Assembly (NCBI RefSeq): GCF_013178945.1
Contig: NZ_JABFDM010000002.1
Span: forward strand, 744,001 to 808,000
DNA length: 64,000 bases
Direction of reading: 5' to 3'
Source of the DNA: Bradyrhizobium aeschynomenes
GTDB lineage: Bacteria; Pseudomonadota; Alphaproteobacteria; Rhizobiales; Xanthobacteraceae
The position numbers and the translations under genes are program-made. Under the pieces are notes generated by a model, which was not told the DNA's origin, searched no databases, and saw only the letters and a list, made by a program, of their open reading frames with translations. Of the stretch, positions 34,669-44,296 are shown piece after piece. Within the stretch, counting starts at the first letter, position 1. Every line of letters starts with the position of its first letter.

Positions 34669-35841
34669 TCAGATCAGCTTCCGCCGTGCCAAGCTGCGCA
34701 TCAACGCCCCAACGCCGAACGTCCACGGCTCGCATTCGTCGCTGTTGCGCATGCGGTTGACGAGGCGGCCGAGCTGGGGCGCTGAAATCGTGACGATGTC
34801 GTCGCGCTTGTGGGTAAAACCCTGCCCCGGCGCATCGCGGTCCTTCACCGGTGCGAACATGGTGCCGAGGAACAGCGCGAAGCCGTCGGGATATTGATGC
34901 ACGGCGCCGATGGTCTGAGAAACGAGATCGGTCGGATCGCGGCTGATCTTGCTGATGGAGGAATGGCCGTCGAGCACGAAGCCGTCGCTGCCGGTCACGT
35001 TCAGCGCGACGTCCATCTTGCGCACATCATCCAGCGTGAAGCTCTTGTCGAACAGGCGCAGCAGCGGGCCGATGGCGCAGGAGGCGTTGTTGTCCTTGGC
35101 CTTGGACAGCAGCAGCGCCGAGCGGCCCTCGAAGTCGCGCAGATTGACGTCGTTGCCGAGCGTGGCGCCGACGATGGCGCCGCGGCTCGAGACCACCAGC
35201 ACGACCTCCGGCTCCGGATTGTTCCAGGTCGATTTCGGATGCAGCCCGGCATCCATGCCGGTGCCGACCGACGACAAGGTCGGCGCCTTGGTGAAGACCT
35301 CGGCGTCGGGGCCGATGCCGACCTCGAGATACTGGCTCCAGGCGTTCTGCTCGATCAGCACCTGCTTGAGGTGCATCGCCTGTTCCGAGCCCGGCTTGAG
35401 CTTGGAGAAATCGTCGCCGACCAGGCGCACCACCTCTGTCCGGATCGCCTCGGCGGAGGCCGGATTGCCGCGGGCGCGCTCCTCGATCACGCGCTCCAGC
35501 ATCGAGATCGCGAAGGTGACGCCGGCGGCCTTCAGCACCTGCAGATCGACCGGCGCCAGCAGCCATGGCTTGGCGGGATCGCGGCGATCGGGCGACGTGT
35601 TGGCGAGGATGGCGGCGAGATCGCCGATGCGCTCGCCCTTCATCGCTCGCAGCGCCGCGGCCGGATCATCCTGCTCGCAGAGGGCGCTGACGGTGGGGAA
35701 AGCCGAGGTCACGTCGAACACGCCGTCGTCGCGCACGGCCACCACCGCCGGGCCATCGACGTCAGGTCGCCAGATGCGGCCGACCAGCGTTCCGCTGGCG
35801 CCGTCGTCCGGCAGGACGGATTCGGGCGTGAGATCGATCAT
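34669..35841 (-). CDS. fumarylacetoacetate hydrolase (FAH) family protein
   Basis: A 390-residue protein with the FAH fold in its C-terminal two-thirds. Metal-binding acidic residues are expected in the PEPEVVLVVSSRG and GNDVNLRDFEGRS regions, which match the family's ExE and downstream D. Members cleave C-C bonds or dehydrate 2-oxo-3-deoxy sugar acids. The longer N-terminal domain fits the sugar-acid group better than true FAH. With sugar-acid oxidation genes at 21-27 kb it could act on a 2-keto-3-deoxy acid, but they are not in one operon. Substrate unproven. Confidence 0.85.
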   Translation of the reverse strand: MIDLTPESVLPDDGASGTLVGRIWRPDVDGPAVVAVRDDGVFDVTSAFPTVSALCEQDDPAAALRAMKGERIGDLAAILANTSPDRRDPAKPWLLAPVDLQVLKAAGVTFAISMLERVIEERARGNPASAEAIRTEVVRLVGDDFSKLKPGSEQAMHLKQVLIEQNAWSQYLEVGIGPDAEVFTKAPTLSSVGTGMDAGLHPKSTWNNPEPEVVLVVSSRGAIVGATLGNDVNLRDFEGRSALLLSKAKDNNASCAIGPLLRLFDKSFTLDDVRKMDVALNVTGSDGFVLDGHSSISKISRDPTDLVSQTIGAVHQYPDGFALFLGTMFAPVKDRDAPGQGFTHKRDDIVTISAPQLGRLVNRMRNSDECEPWTFGVGALMRSLARRKLI

Positions 35842-35955
35842 GGCTGCATGCTCCCCTGTTGTTCTTGTTGCTCAGCGCACCCGTAGCATCGGCGGGCGCA
35901 GGCTCCAAGCCACACAGTCTCATTTCGGGGAGGAGGCCGGGCGACCGAGCGCCGC

Positions 35956-37014
35956 TCAGGGATTGGGCGAGCTTTCGCCGGCGACCTGCAGCAGTTGCGA
36001 GCGGCGGACGCGCTCGCGATGGGCGGTGTAGAGGCCGCTGGAGACGATGAAGGCGGCGCCGACGATGGTCCAGACGTCCGGCAGCTCGCCGAACACCAGG
36101 AAGCCGAGGATGCTGACCCACAGCAGCTGGGTGTAGGAGAACGGCGCCAGCACCGAGGCATCGGCATAGCGGAAGGCAAGCACGACGATCCACTGCCCCA
36201 TGGTCGAGGCGACGCCGACCAGCACGCCGAAGGCGATGTCCTGCCAGGACGGCGTGACCCACACGAACGGCACCATCATCGAGAGCAGGCAGACGCCGGC
36301 GATCGACGAATAGGTCATGATGGTGATCGCGTGCTCGCGCCCGCTCATCATACGCGTCATGATCAACGTGCAGGCCCAGGCGAAGGCCGAGACGATGGGG
36401 AACAACGCGGCGAGATGGAATGCGCCGGTGCCGGGCCTCAGGATGATCAGCACCCCGCACAGGCCGACGGCGGTGGCGATCCAGCGGCGCAGTCCGACCT
36501 TCTCGCTGAGGAAGACGATCGACAGCGCGGTGACGAACAGCGGCGCGACGAAGCCCGTCGCCGAGGCCTCGGCGATCGGCAGATAGCGTAAACCCGTGAT
36601 GAACATCAGCGACGAGCCGAGCAGCGCGATGCCGCGCAACAGCTGGAACTTGAGCTGCTCCGTTCGCATCGCAAACAGCGGCGAGCCCGGAATCATCGCC
36701 GGTACCATGATCAGCGAGAAGATGACGAAGCGGATCCAGGTGATCTCGATCGAGGGCAAGGTCTTGGAGAGATATTTCGCGGTGACGTCGGAGGTGCCGA
36801 GGAACACGGTCGACAGCAGGATCAGCGCGATGCCGCGGAATGGCCGGTCGGCGCGCGCGGGCGCGCGCTTGCGCTCCGGCTGCGGCTTGTCCTGCAACGT
36901 CGTCGGCACGTCGTCGAGCCGCGCGGCGGCAGCCGCGCTGGGTGGCGGGGTCACGGTCGAACTCGGAATTGGAATGCGAAACGAATCGGTGAGTGGCGAC
37001 AAAACGCCAATCAC
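35956..37014 (-). CDS. DMT superfamily (EamA) transporter
   Basis: A 352-residue inner-membrane protein with two EamA repeats, about ten hydrophobic segments, after a polar N-terminus of some 55 residues. The first repeat begins GIALILLSTVFLGTSDVTAKYLSK and the second LAALFPIVSAFAWACTLIMTRMM. Members export metabolites such as amino acids. The GTG start at 37014 is uncertain; initiation nearer the membrane domain would remove the unusual N-terminus. Confidence 0.88.
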   Translation of the reverse strand: MIGVLSPLTDSFRIPIPSSTVTPPPSAAAAARLDDVPTTLQDKPQPERKRAPARADRPFRGIALILLSTVFLGTSDVTAKYLSKTLPSIEITWIRFVIFSLIMVPAMIPGSPLFAMRTEQLKFQLLRGIALLGSSLMFITGLRYLPIAEASATGFVAPLFVTALSIVFLSEKVGLRRWIATAVGLCGVLIILRPGTGAFHLAALFPIVSAFAWACTLIMTRMMSGREHAITIMTYSSIAGVCLLSMMVPFVWVTPSWQDIAFGVLVGVASTMGQWIVVLAFRYADASVLAPFSYTQLLWVSILGFLVFGELPDVWTIVGAAFIVSSGLYTAHRERVRRSQLLQVAGESSPNP

Positions 37015-37103
37015 GGCTCGCCGACAACCCGTCGAAAGCGGGCAGCACTTATGCGTTGCTCACGCGCCGGTAGCAAATATCCGTAATACTCCGTGATGCT
37101 GCG

Positions 37104-37943
37104 CTACAGCATCGGCAGGCCGCGCGGCTTCGGCCCGCGCGGGAAGGCGCGATCGATCGCGGCGATCTCGGCGGCGGTCAGCGCGATATCGCCGGCGGCG
37201 GCATTCTCCTCCGCATGCTCCGGCCGCGACGCCTTGGGGATCGCCAGCAGCGAGGACGCACGGGTGAGGAAGGCGAGCGCGACCTGGCGCGGCGTGGCCT
37301 TGTGCTGCTGGGCGATCCGCTGCAAGACTTCGCCGCCAGGACTGCGCGCCTCCGGGAAGTCATCGTGGCCGAACGGCGAATAGGCGACCACGGCGACGCC
37401 GTGCTGACCGCACCAGGGAATGACCGCGTGCTCGATGGCCCGCTCCTGCAGATGGTACAGCACCTGATTGCAGGCGATCTTGCCCTCGCCCGCGACGTCA
37501 AGCAGCTCGTCGAGATCGTCGACGTCGAAATTGCTGACGCCCCAGGACGCGATCTTGCCGGCGGCCTTGAGCTCCTCGAACGCGGCGACGGTCTCCTCCA
37601 GCGGATAGGAGCCCGGCCAATGCAGCAGATAACAGTCGAGCCGGTCCGTCTTGAGGCGCTTCAGCGAGCGTTCGCAGGCGGTGATCGTGCCGTTGCGCGA
37701 GGCGTTGCTGGGCAGCACCTTCGACACCAGAAACACCTCGTCGCGGCGGCCGGCAATCGCCTCGGCGATGACCAGTTCGGCGTCGCCATACATCTCGGCG
37801 GTGTCGATGTGGCTCATGCCGCGGTCCAGGCCGCGCTGCAACGTGGTGACGGCCCGTTTGCGGTCGGCATGGTCGAGATACCAGGTGCCCTGCCCGATCA
37901 CGGACACACTCGCACCGCCGGTTCCGAATGTCTTGTGCTTCAT
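37104..37943 (-). CDS. aldo/keto reductase
   Basis: A 279-residue NAD(P)H-dependent oxidoreductase of the AKR barrel family. The four catalytic residues can be placed: Asp in GMSHIDTAEMYG, Tyr in the same stretch, Lys in FLVSKVLPS and His in YLLHWPGS. The NADP-binding end includes AIPKASRPEHAEENAAA. ATG at 37943 (MKHKTFG) is chosen; the frame upstream runs through a palindromic repeat. It lies downstream of the nitrate reductase gene but separated from it by that repeat. Confidence 0.92.
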   Translation of the reverse strand: MKHKTFGTGGASVSVIGQGTWYLDHADRKRAVTTLQRGLDRGMSHIDTAEMYGDAELVIAEAIAGRRDEVFLVSKVLPSNASRNGTITACERSLKRLKTDRLDCYLLHWPGSYPLEETVAAFEELKAAGKIASWGVSNFDVDDLDELLDVAGEGKIACNQVLYHLQERAIEHAVIPWCGQHGVAVVAYSPFGHDDFPEARSPGGEVLQRIAQQHKATPRQVALAFLTRASSLLAIPKASRPEHAEENAAAGDIALTAAEIAAIDRAFPRGPKPRGLPML

Positions 37944-37990
37944 GGCGGCCAGCTTAGAGGATGGCGGCGGTGGCGTCGATTGGCCACCGC

Positions 37991-38066
37991 CGTCATTGCG
38001 AGCGCAGCGAAGCAATCCAGGGTGGTGGGCGGGACTCTGGATTGCTTCGCTTCGCTCGCAATGACG
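37991..38066. repeat. intergenic palindromic repeat (CGTCATTGCGAGCG type), copy 3
   Basis: cgtcattgcgagcgcagcga on the left and tcgcttcgctcgcaatgacg on the right make a compact, nearly perfect hairpin. It lies nine bases beyond the nitrate reductase stop and could act as its terminator. Confidence 0.92.
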
Positions 38067-38074
38067 TTGTTGAA

Positions 38075-40768
38075 CTAGCTCGCCACTCTGACGGATGCCT
38101 CGGCCTGCGGCGGCACCTGCGCGATCAGCCGCTTCATCTCGGGGATGCACGAGCCGCAATTGGTGCCGGCCTTGAGCTGCGCGCCGATCGCGGCCGGCGT
38201 GCGCGCACCGGCCGCGATCGCCTCGCAGATGGTGTCGCGGCCGACGCCGAAGCATGCGCAGACGATCGGGCCGCCACCGGTGCCATCGGCCGCGCGGCCG
38301 GACAACAGCATGCGGCGCTGCTCCTCGTCGAGACGATCGGCGGCGAACATCGTCTTCACGACGTTCCAGTCGCCGGCATCATGACCGGGGCCGACGAACA
38401 GGCACGTCTCGATGCGATCATCGGTGAAGGACGCCGCGCGATAGACGCCGCCGCCGACATCCATGTAGTCGGCGACGTCCTCGGTGGCGTGCGCCTTCAG
38501 CCAGGCCGGCCAGCGCGAGAGGTCGCCATTGTCGGCGAACAGATAGCCGAAGCCGCCCGGCACCGTGGCGCGCACCCACCACAGATTGGACGGCAGCGGA
38601 ACCTCGTGACGTGCGAGGATGAAACCGCGGAACACATACTCGTAGGGGCTGATCGCGGCCGGCGTCGCCTTGGCCTCGGGCTGGCCGGAGAACGGATCGG
38701 TGTGCGACGCGACCAGCGCGCCGACGCGGCCATGCGAGGCGTTGGTCGCATTCCAGTGGATCGGCGCGAACAGCATGCCGCGCTGCTGGCGCTCGCTGAC
38801 GACGACCTTGAGGATGCACTGGCCGTGCTCGGTTGCGACCTTGGCGAAGCCGTCATGCATCAGGCCGTAGCGCAGCGCGTCGTCCGGATTCACCTCGACG
38901 AACGGCTCCGGCAGATGCGCCCCCAGACGCGGGCTGAGGCCCGTGCGCGTCATCGTGTGCCATTGGTCGCGGATGCGCCCGGTGTTGAGGCGCAAGGGAC
39001 GCGCGGCGGTGGTCTCGCCGCGCAGCGCCGGCACCTCGGGCGCGACGAAGCGCGCCTTGCGGTCGTTGGTGTAGAAGGCGCCGTCGGCGAAGAAGCGCGG
39101 TGACGGCGGCCTCCCCGCAGGCGCGGGCCACTGCACCGGGGCCATCGTGTCATATTCGTCGTCCGACAGCGTCGCCAGCGCGCCGATGTCGAAGTCGCGG
39201 CTGCCGTCGTTCTCGAACGCCGACAGCGCAGCATGCTCGCGAAACACGTCGGCCGCGGAATTGTAGTTGAAGGCGGAGGCGAAGCCGAGCCGCTTGCCGA
39301 CCTCGCTGAGGATCCACCAATCCGGCATGGCCTCACCGGCCGGTGGAAGAAACGCGCGCTGGCGCGAGATGCGGCGCTCGGAGTTGGTGACGGTGCCCGA
39401 CTTCTCGCCCCAGGCCTGCGCCGGCAGCAGCACATGGGCGCCGACATCCACGGTGTCGTTGGAGCGGACATTCTCGGAGACGACGAACAGCTCGAGCTTC
39501 TTCAGCGCGGCACGCACCAGATCGGCATCCGGAAGCGACACCGCGGGATTGGTGCCGATCACCCACAGCGCCTTGATCCGGCCGCGCGCGATCGCCTCGA
39601 ACATCTGCACCGCCTTCAGCCCTTCATGGGTAGCGATGTTGGACGCCTTCCAGAAGCGTCTGACACGATCCGTGTCCGGCGGCGTGAAACCCATGTGGGC
39701 GGCGAGCTGATTGGCGAGACCGCCGACCTCGCGCCCGCCCATCGCATTCGGCTGGCCCGTCAGCGAGAACGGCCCCATGCCGGGCTTGCCGATGCGCGCA
39801 CTGGCAAGGTGGCAGTTGAGGATCGCGTTGACCTTGTCGGTGCCTTGCGCCGACTGGTTGACACCCTGCGAATACAGCGTGACGACCTTCGATGTATCGC
39901 GGAACAGCTTGAAGAAGGCCGCGACGTCGGCCTCCGACAGGCCGGTCGCGAGCGCGGTGGCGCTGGCGCTGCCGGCGAGGCTGCGGGCGCGCGCAAGCGC
40001 GTCGTCGAAGCCCAGCGTGTGGCGCGCGATGTAGTCGCGATCGAGCGCGCCGGCGTCGGCGAGATGCACCAGCAGGCCGGAGAACAGCGCCGCGTCGGTG
40101 CCCGGCTTGAGCCCCAGGAACAGGTCCGCTTCCTCAGCCGTGTCGGTGCGGCGCGGGTCGACGACGACGAATTTGGCGCCCCGTCCCTGCTTGTTGGCGA
40201 GCATGCGCTGGTACAGCACCGGGTGGCACCAGGCGGCATTGCTGCCGACGAACACCAAGAGATCGGCCTGGTCGAGGTCCTCATAGGTTCCGGGCACGGT
40301 GTCGGCGCCGAAGCCGCGGCGGTGGCCGGCGACCGAGGAGGCCATGCACAGCCGCGAATTGGTATCGACATTCGCCGAGCCGAGAAAGCCCTTCATCAGC
40401 TTGTTGGCGACGTAATAGTCCTCGGTCAGCATCTGGCCGGAGAGATAGAACGCCACCGCATCCTCGCCGTCGCGGGCGACGATGTGCTTCATGCGGCTCG
40501 CGACATGGTCGAGCGCATCGCTCCAGGCGACGCGCTCCATGCCACCCTTGCAGCGGATCATCGGATGCAGCAGGCGGTTGTCCAGCCCGAGCGTCTCGCC
40601 GAGCGCCGAGCCCTTGGAGCAGAGCCGGCCGAGATTGGCCGGATGCACGGGATCACCTGAAACGGCGGCGCCGCCGTTGCCGTCGGGCGTGGCCAGCACG
40701 CCGCAACCGACACCACAATAGGGACAGGCCGTGCGCACCGTGCGCAGCTTGGGATCGACATTGGTCAT
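38075..40768 (-). CDS. nasC: assimilatory nitrate reductase catalytic subunit
   Basis: An 897-residue cytoplasmic molybdopterin enzyme reducing nitrate to nitrite. The N-terminus has [4Fe-4S] ligands C15, C18, C22 and C50, followed by the molybdopterin domains. The last 60 residues carry a BFD-like [2Fe-2S] domain (VCACFGVGRDTICEAI and NCGSCIPEM), typical of assimilatory enzymes that take electrons from a flavoprotein. ATG at 40768 follows a GAGGGGGG run. It is the last gene of the nrtABC-haemoglobin-flavoprotein-nasC operon, and the symbol follows the Bradyrhizobium cluster. No nitrite reductase gene is in the window. Confidence 0.93.
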   Translation of the reverse strand: MTNVDPKLRTVRTACPYCGVGCGVLATPDGNGGAAVSGDPVHPANLGRLCSKGSALGETLGLDNRLLHPMIRCKGGMERVAWSDALDHVASRMKHIVARDGEDAVAFYLSGQMLTEDYYVANKLMKGFLGSANVDTNSRLCMASSVAGHRRGFGADTVPGTYEDLDQADLLVFVGSNAAWCHPVLYQRMLANKQGRGAKFVVVDPRRTDTAEEADLFLGLKPGTDAALFSGLLVHLADAGALDRDYIARHTLGFDDALARARSLAGSASATALATGLSEADVAAFFKLFRDTSKVVTLYSQGVNQSAQGTDKVNAILNCHLASARIGKPGMGPFSLTGQPNAMGGREVGGLANQLAAHMGFTPPDTDRVRRFWKASNIATHEGLKAVQMFEAIARGRIKALWVIGTNPAVSLPDADLVRAALKKLELFVVSENVRSNDTVDVGAHVLLPAQAWGEKSGTVTNSERRISRQRAFLPPAGEAMPDWWILSEVGKRLGFASAFNYNSAADVFREHAALSAFENDGSRDFDIGALATLSDDEYDTMAPVQWPAPAGRPPSPRFFADGAFYTNDRKARFVAPEVPALRGETTAARPLRLNTGRIRDQWHTMTRTGLSPRLGAHLPEPFVEVNPDDALRYGLMHDGFAKVATEHGQCILKVVVSERQQRGMLFAPIHWNATNASHGRVGALVASHTDPFSGQPEAKATPAAISPYEYVFRGFILARHEVPLPSNLWWVRATVPGGFGYLFADNGDLSRWPAWLKAHATEDVADYMDVGGGVYRAASFTDDRIETCLFVGPGHDAGDWNVVKTMFAADRLDEEQRRMLLSGRAADGTGGGPIVCACFGVGRDTICEAIAAGARTPAAIGAQLKAGTNCGSCIPEMKRLIAQVPPQAEASVRVAS

Positions 40769-40785
40769 CGTCGTGCGGGCCCCCC

Positions 40786-42000
40786 TCACGCAGCCTTCGG
40801 CCGCGTCCCCACGCGGCCGAACATCATCGCCGTCCGGATCGACGCGATCGGCTCGCGATTGCGGATCAGGTCGCGATACCACAAGGCGTCCTGTGTCTCG
40901 CCAATCAGCACGGCGCCAGTGAGGCGCCCCTGCGCGATGACGAGCTTCTTGTAGATGCCGCGCCTCACGTCATTGAGCACGATCGACTCGCTGCCCTCGG
41001 CTCCGATGAAATCGCCGGCCGAAAACACCGAGACGCCCGACACTTTCAGGTTGGTCGACACGACGCTGCCGCCATAGGCTGCCTTGCGCCCGGCCAGATG
41101 GCGCGCCAGAGTCCGCGCCTGCTCGTAAGCCGGCTCGACCAGCCCATAGCAGGTGCCGCGATGCTCGGCGCATTCGCCGAGCGCGAAGATGCCGGGCGCC
41201 GATGTCTGCATGGCGTCGTCGACCACGATGCCGCGGTTGACGGCAAGCCCCGCCTCCTTGGCGAGCGCGACATTGGGCTTGATGCCGGCGGCGAAGATCA
41301 CGGCGTCGGCGGCGATGCGCCGTCCATCGGCGAGTTCGACACCGTCGACGCAGCCATCGCCATGAATGGCCGCGGTGCTGGCATTGAGCAGCACCTCGAT
41401 GCCCTTGCGCGCCACCAGCGCCTTGAGCAGCGCGGCGGCCGGCGCATCGAGCTGCCGCTCCATCAGCCGGTCCATCAGATGCAGCAACGTGACCCTGGCG
41501 CCGGCGCGCGCCAGGCCGTAGGCCGCTTCCAGCCCGAGCAGCCCGCCGCCGACGACCACGACGCGCTTCTTCCGCGCCGCGAGCGCCAGCAGCACGTCGG
41601 TGTCGCGGCTGTCGCGGAACGTGTGCACGCCGCGCAGATCGGCCCCCGGCACAGGGAGCCTCAACGGCAGCGAGCCGGTGGCCAGGACCAGGCGCGAGAA
41701 CGCCACGTTCTCGTCGTTCTCGATTCGAAGCTCGCGGCGGCCGACATCGATGCCGGTGACCCGCGCACCATATTTCAAGGTCACGCCGCGCTCGCGCCAC
41801 CAGGCGGCCGGCTTGAGCTCGATCTCGTGCGACGCCGCCTCGCCGGCCAGAACCGATGACAGCAGCACACGGTTATAGGCGAGCCGCGGCTCCTCGCCGA
41901 TGACGGCGATGGCGTAGCGGCCGAGCGCCGTCTGCGACAGCTCCTCGACCAGCTTTGCAGCGGCCATGCCGTTGCCGACGATGACGAGCGGTTCACTCAA
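40786..42000 (-). CDS. flp: FAD-dependent NAD(P)H oxidoreductase of the nitrate operon
   Basis: A 404-residue flavoprotein. The FAD site is LVIVGNGMAAAKLVEEL near residue 4 (last glycine replaced by alanine) and the NAD(P) site is RVVVVGGGLLGLEAAYGLA near residue 145. It matches the N-terminal part of large nitrite reductases (NirB) without the sirohaem domains. A TTG at 42000 six bases after the haemoglobin stop is the only start preserving the FAD fold. In Bradyrhizobium a protein at this position (Flp) supplies electrons to NasC and to the haemoglobin; the same is inferred here. It sits between the two genes it should serve. Confidence 0.88.
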   Translation of the reverse strand: MSEPLVIVGNGMAAAKLVEELSQTALGRYAIAVIGEEPRLAYNRVLLSSVLAGEAASHEIELKPAAWWRERGVTLKYGARVTGIDVGRRELRIENDENVAFSRLVLATGSLPLRLPVPGADLRGVHTFRDSRDTDVLLALAARKKRVVVVGGGLLGLEAAYGLARAGARVTLLHLMDRLMERQLDAPAAALLKALVARKGIEVLLNASTAAIHGDGCVDGVELADGRRIAADAVIFAAGIKPNVALAKEAGLAVNRGIVVDDAMQTSAPGIFALGECAEHRGTCYGLVEPAYEQARTLARHLAGRKAAYGGSVVSTNLKVSGVSVFSAGDFIGAEGSESIVLNDVRRGIYKKLVIAQGRLTGAVLIGETQDALWYRDLIRNREPIASIRTAMMFGRVGTRPKAA

Positions 42001-42005
42001 CGCCT

Positions 42006-42431
42006 CTACTCCGCCGCCTGCGCCTTGCCGTAGGCTTCGGCAATCATGTAGCTCGAGAGCGTGCCGTAGGCAGCGGTCCATGCCGCGGCGACCTCGGGAT
42101 TCCACGCTGCGCCCAGCCCCTTCTCGAGCGTCCACAACAGGGCGGAGCCGACCACCGGATAGTGCTCGGGCCTGGCACCATAGTCCACATGGCGCTTGGC
42201 CAGTGCGCTCGCGGCCGGCAGGATCGCAGGCAAGTCGGACAATCCATTCACGACGACGTTGAGCGTCGCCATCAGCTTCTTGCGCTGCTCGGTGAGATCG
42301 TCGGGAAACATCACGCGCACCTGCGGCGCGACCTCGAACAGGCGGTTGTAGAAGATGGTTGCGGCCTGCTCCGAGATCGGCGCGACCTTGGCGAAGCTGT
42401 CCTGAACGAGCGTGATCTGAGACGGAGTCAT
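42006..42431 (-). CDS. bjgb: single-domain haemoglobin (Bjgb/Vgb type)
   Basis: A 141-residue globin without a reductase domain. The distal tyrosine Y28, glutamine Q49 and the haem-binding proximal histidine H81 (AKRHVDYGA) align with Vitreoscilla-type haemoglobin, followed by EHYPVVG, a family signature. In Bradyrhizobium the equivalent protein detoxifies nitric oxide formed during nitrate use. Its stop lies five bases from the flavoprotein start, so the two are translated together. Confidence 0.9.
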   Translation of the reverse strand: MTPSQITLVQDSFAKVAPISEQAATIFYNRLFEVAPQVRVMFPDDLTEQRKKLMATLNVVVNGLSDLPAILPAASALAKRHVDYGARPEHYPVVGSALLWTLEKGLGAAWNPEVAAAWTAAYGTLSSYMIAEAYGKAQAAE

Positions 42432-42515
42432 GACGAAATCCTTCGATGCAACAATCGGGCCTCGTTGGTCGCCTGGTGAAGGACGGCGGTTCGATCCGCC
42501 GTCCGTCGCCGCTCG

Positions 42516-43307
42516 TTACGCCGCCTCGACGAAACGATGCCGCTCGTAGAGGAACTCCAGCACACGCTGGCGGCATTTGACGTAGGTCGGGTTGGTCGCC
42601 AGCTCGAGCCGCTTGCGCGGACGCGGCAGCGCGACCTCGAGCACCTCGCCGATATGCGCACTCGGGCCGTTGGTCATCATCACGATGCGGTCCGACAGCA
42701 GCACGGCCTCATCGACGTCGTGGGTGATCATCAGGATGGTGTTGCCGAGCTTCTGATGCAGAGCCATCACCGAGTCCTGCAGATGCGCGCGGGTCAGCGC
42801 ATCGAGCGCGCCGAACGGCTCGTCGAGCAGCAGCACCTTCGGCTCCATGGCTAGCGCCCGCGCAATGCCGACGCGCTGCTTCATGCCGCCGGAGATCTCG
42901 CTCGGGCGCTTGTCCTTGGCGTGAGCCATCTGCACCAGGTTGAGATTATGCAAGGTCCAGGCGTCGCGCTCGGCGCGGGTCTTGGACCTGCTGAACACCT
43001 TGTCGACGCCGAGACGCACGTTCTCATAGACCGTGAGCCAGGGCAGCAGGCTGTGGTTCTGGAACACCACGGCGCGGTCGGGTCCCGGCGAGTTGACCTC
43101 GCGCTCCTCCAGCAGCACGCCGCCGGTCGTGGCCGTGGTGAGGCCGGCGACGATGTTGAGCATCGTCGACTTGCCGCAGCCGGAGTGGCCGATGATCGAG
43201 ACGTATTCGCCCTTTTCGATCGTCAGGTTGATGTCCTTCAACACCTCGGTGGTCGCGGCGCCGCGGGTGAAGGTCTTGTCGACGTGATCGAGCTTCAGAT
43301 AGGCCAT
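42516..43307 (-). CDS. nrtC: nitrate ABC transporter ATP-binding protein
   Basis: A 263-residue ATPase of the nitrate/sulphonate/taurine group. Walker A is GHSGCGKST, the signature is SEISGGMKQRVGIARAL and Walker B is VLLLDEPFGALDAL. The gene is 13 bases downstream of the permease. Unlike cyanobacterial NrtC it has no fused substrate-binding domain, so it corresponds functionally to NrtD; naming is by position. Confidence 0.9.
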   Translation of the reverse strand: MAYLKLDHVDKTFTRGAATTEVLKDINLTIEKGEYVSIIGHSGCGKSTMLNIVAGLTTATTGGVLLEEREVNSPGPDRAVVFQNHSLLPWLTVYENVRLGVDKVFSRSKTRAERDAWTLHNLNLVQMAHAKDKRPSEISGGMKQRVGIARALAMEPKVLLLDEPFGALDALTRAHLQDSVMALHQKLGNTILMITHDVDEAVLLSDRIVMMTNGPSAHIGEVLEVALPRPRKRLELATNPTYVKCRQRVLEFLYERHRFVEAA

Positions 43308-43320
43308 GATATTGCCCCTT

Positions 43321-44232
43321 TCAGTTCGGCGCGGTGCCGCGAGTGACGACCTTGCCGACCACCGCGATCAGGCGGTCGAGCACGAAGCCGATGATGCCCA
43401 CATAGAGCAGCGCCAGGATGATCTCGCTGATGTGCGAGGAATTCCACGCGTCCCAGATGAAGAAGCCGATGCCGACACCGCCGATCAGCATCTCGGCCGC
43501 GACGATGGCGAGCCAGGACAGGCCGATGCCGATGCGCAGGCCGGTGAAGATGTAGGGCGCGGCCGCCGGGATCATGATCTTGGCGAAGAATTCCAGCGGA
43601 TTGAGCTGCACCACCGCAGCGACGTTGCGATAGTCCTGCGGAATGTTGCGGATGCCGACCGCGGTGTTGATGATGATCGGCCAGATCGAGGTGATGAAGA
43701 TCACGAAAATCGCCGACGGCTGGCCGTCGCGGAACGCCGCCAGCGACAGCGGCAGCCAGGCGAGCGGCGGGATCGTGCGCAGCACCTGAAAGATCGGATC
43801 GAGACCTCGCATCGCCCAGACCGACTGGCCAACGAGCGTGCCAAGCGCAACGCCGACGATTGCCGCGAGCGAATAGCCGAGCGCGACGCGCTGGAGGCTT
43901 GCCGAGATGTGCCAGAACAATCCCTTGTCGATACCGCCATTGTCGAAGAACGGATCGAAGATCAGATCGCGGGTGTCGTTGAACACACGCGAGGGCGGCG
44001 GCAACGCCGATCCCGACCGGCGGCACAACAGCTCCCAGATCAAGAGGAACAGCGCCAGCACGATCAGCGGCGGCACGATGCGCACCGCGGCCTCACGAGC
44101 CAACTTCACATAGCGTTCGGCGCGCGGCGGCTGCCTCGGATTCATCGACACGATGGACGCGGAGACGACCGGTGCGGACAGGGGTGATACGATCTTGGGA
44201 GCGCTATCATTGGTCAACGCTGGCATGGACAT
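43321..44232 (-). CDS. nrtB: nitrate ABC transporter permease
   Basis: A 303-residue inner-membrane permease of the NrtB/SsuC group, with a polar N-terminus of about 45 residues and six hydrophobic segments. The coupling loop is seen in QDYRNVAAVVQLNPLEFFAKI. ATG at 44232 (MSMPALTND) has GGAG about 13 bases upstream; a frame open to 44310 would overlap the nrtA end. It pairs with the ATPase and the Tat-exported binding protein. Confidence 0.92.
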   Translation of the reverse strand: MSMPALTNDSAPKIVSPLSAPVVSASIVSMNPRQPPRAERYVKLAREAAVRIVPPLIVLALFLLIWELLCRRSGSALPPPSRVFNDTRDLIFDPFFDNGGIDKGLFWHISASLQRVALGYSLAAIVGVALGTLVGQSVWAMRGLDPIFQVLRTIPPLAWLPLSLAAFRDGQPSAIFVIFITSIWPIIINTAVGIRNIPQDYRNVAAVVQLNPLEFFAKIMIPAAAPYIFTGLRIGIGLSWLAIVAAEMLIGGVGIGFFIWDAWNSSHISEIILALLYVGIIGFVLDRLIAVVGKVVTRGTAPN

Positions 44233-44263
44233 CGGAAGCCTTTTCTCCGTGCAATGAGAGGGG

Positions 44264-44283
44264 CCGCGCGATTGCTCGCGCGG
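44264..44283 (-). other. intercistronic hairpin between nrtA and nrtB
   Basis: ccgcgcg-attgct-cgcgcgg forms a 7-base GC stem 14 bases past the nrtA stop. It may protect the nrtA message so that more binding protein than permease is made, as in many importer operons. No T run follows, so it is not a strong terminator. Confidence 0.5.
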
Positions 44284-44296
44284 CAACAGGTCCTGA

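Noticed and set aside
40769..40882. A longer nitrate reductase N-terminus starting at 40882
   Set aside because: The extra residues overlap the flavoprotein gene, have no similarity to the family, and the ATG at 40768 has a strong ribosome-binding site.
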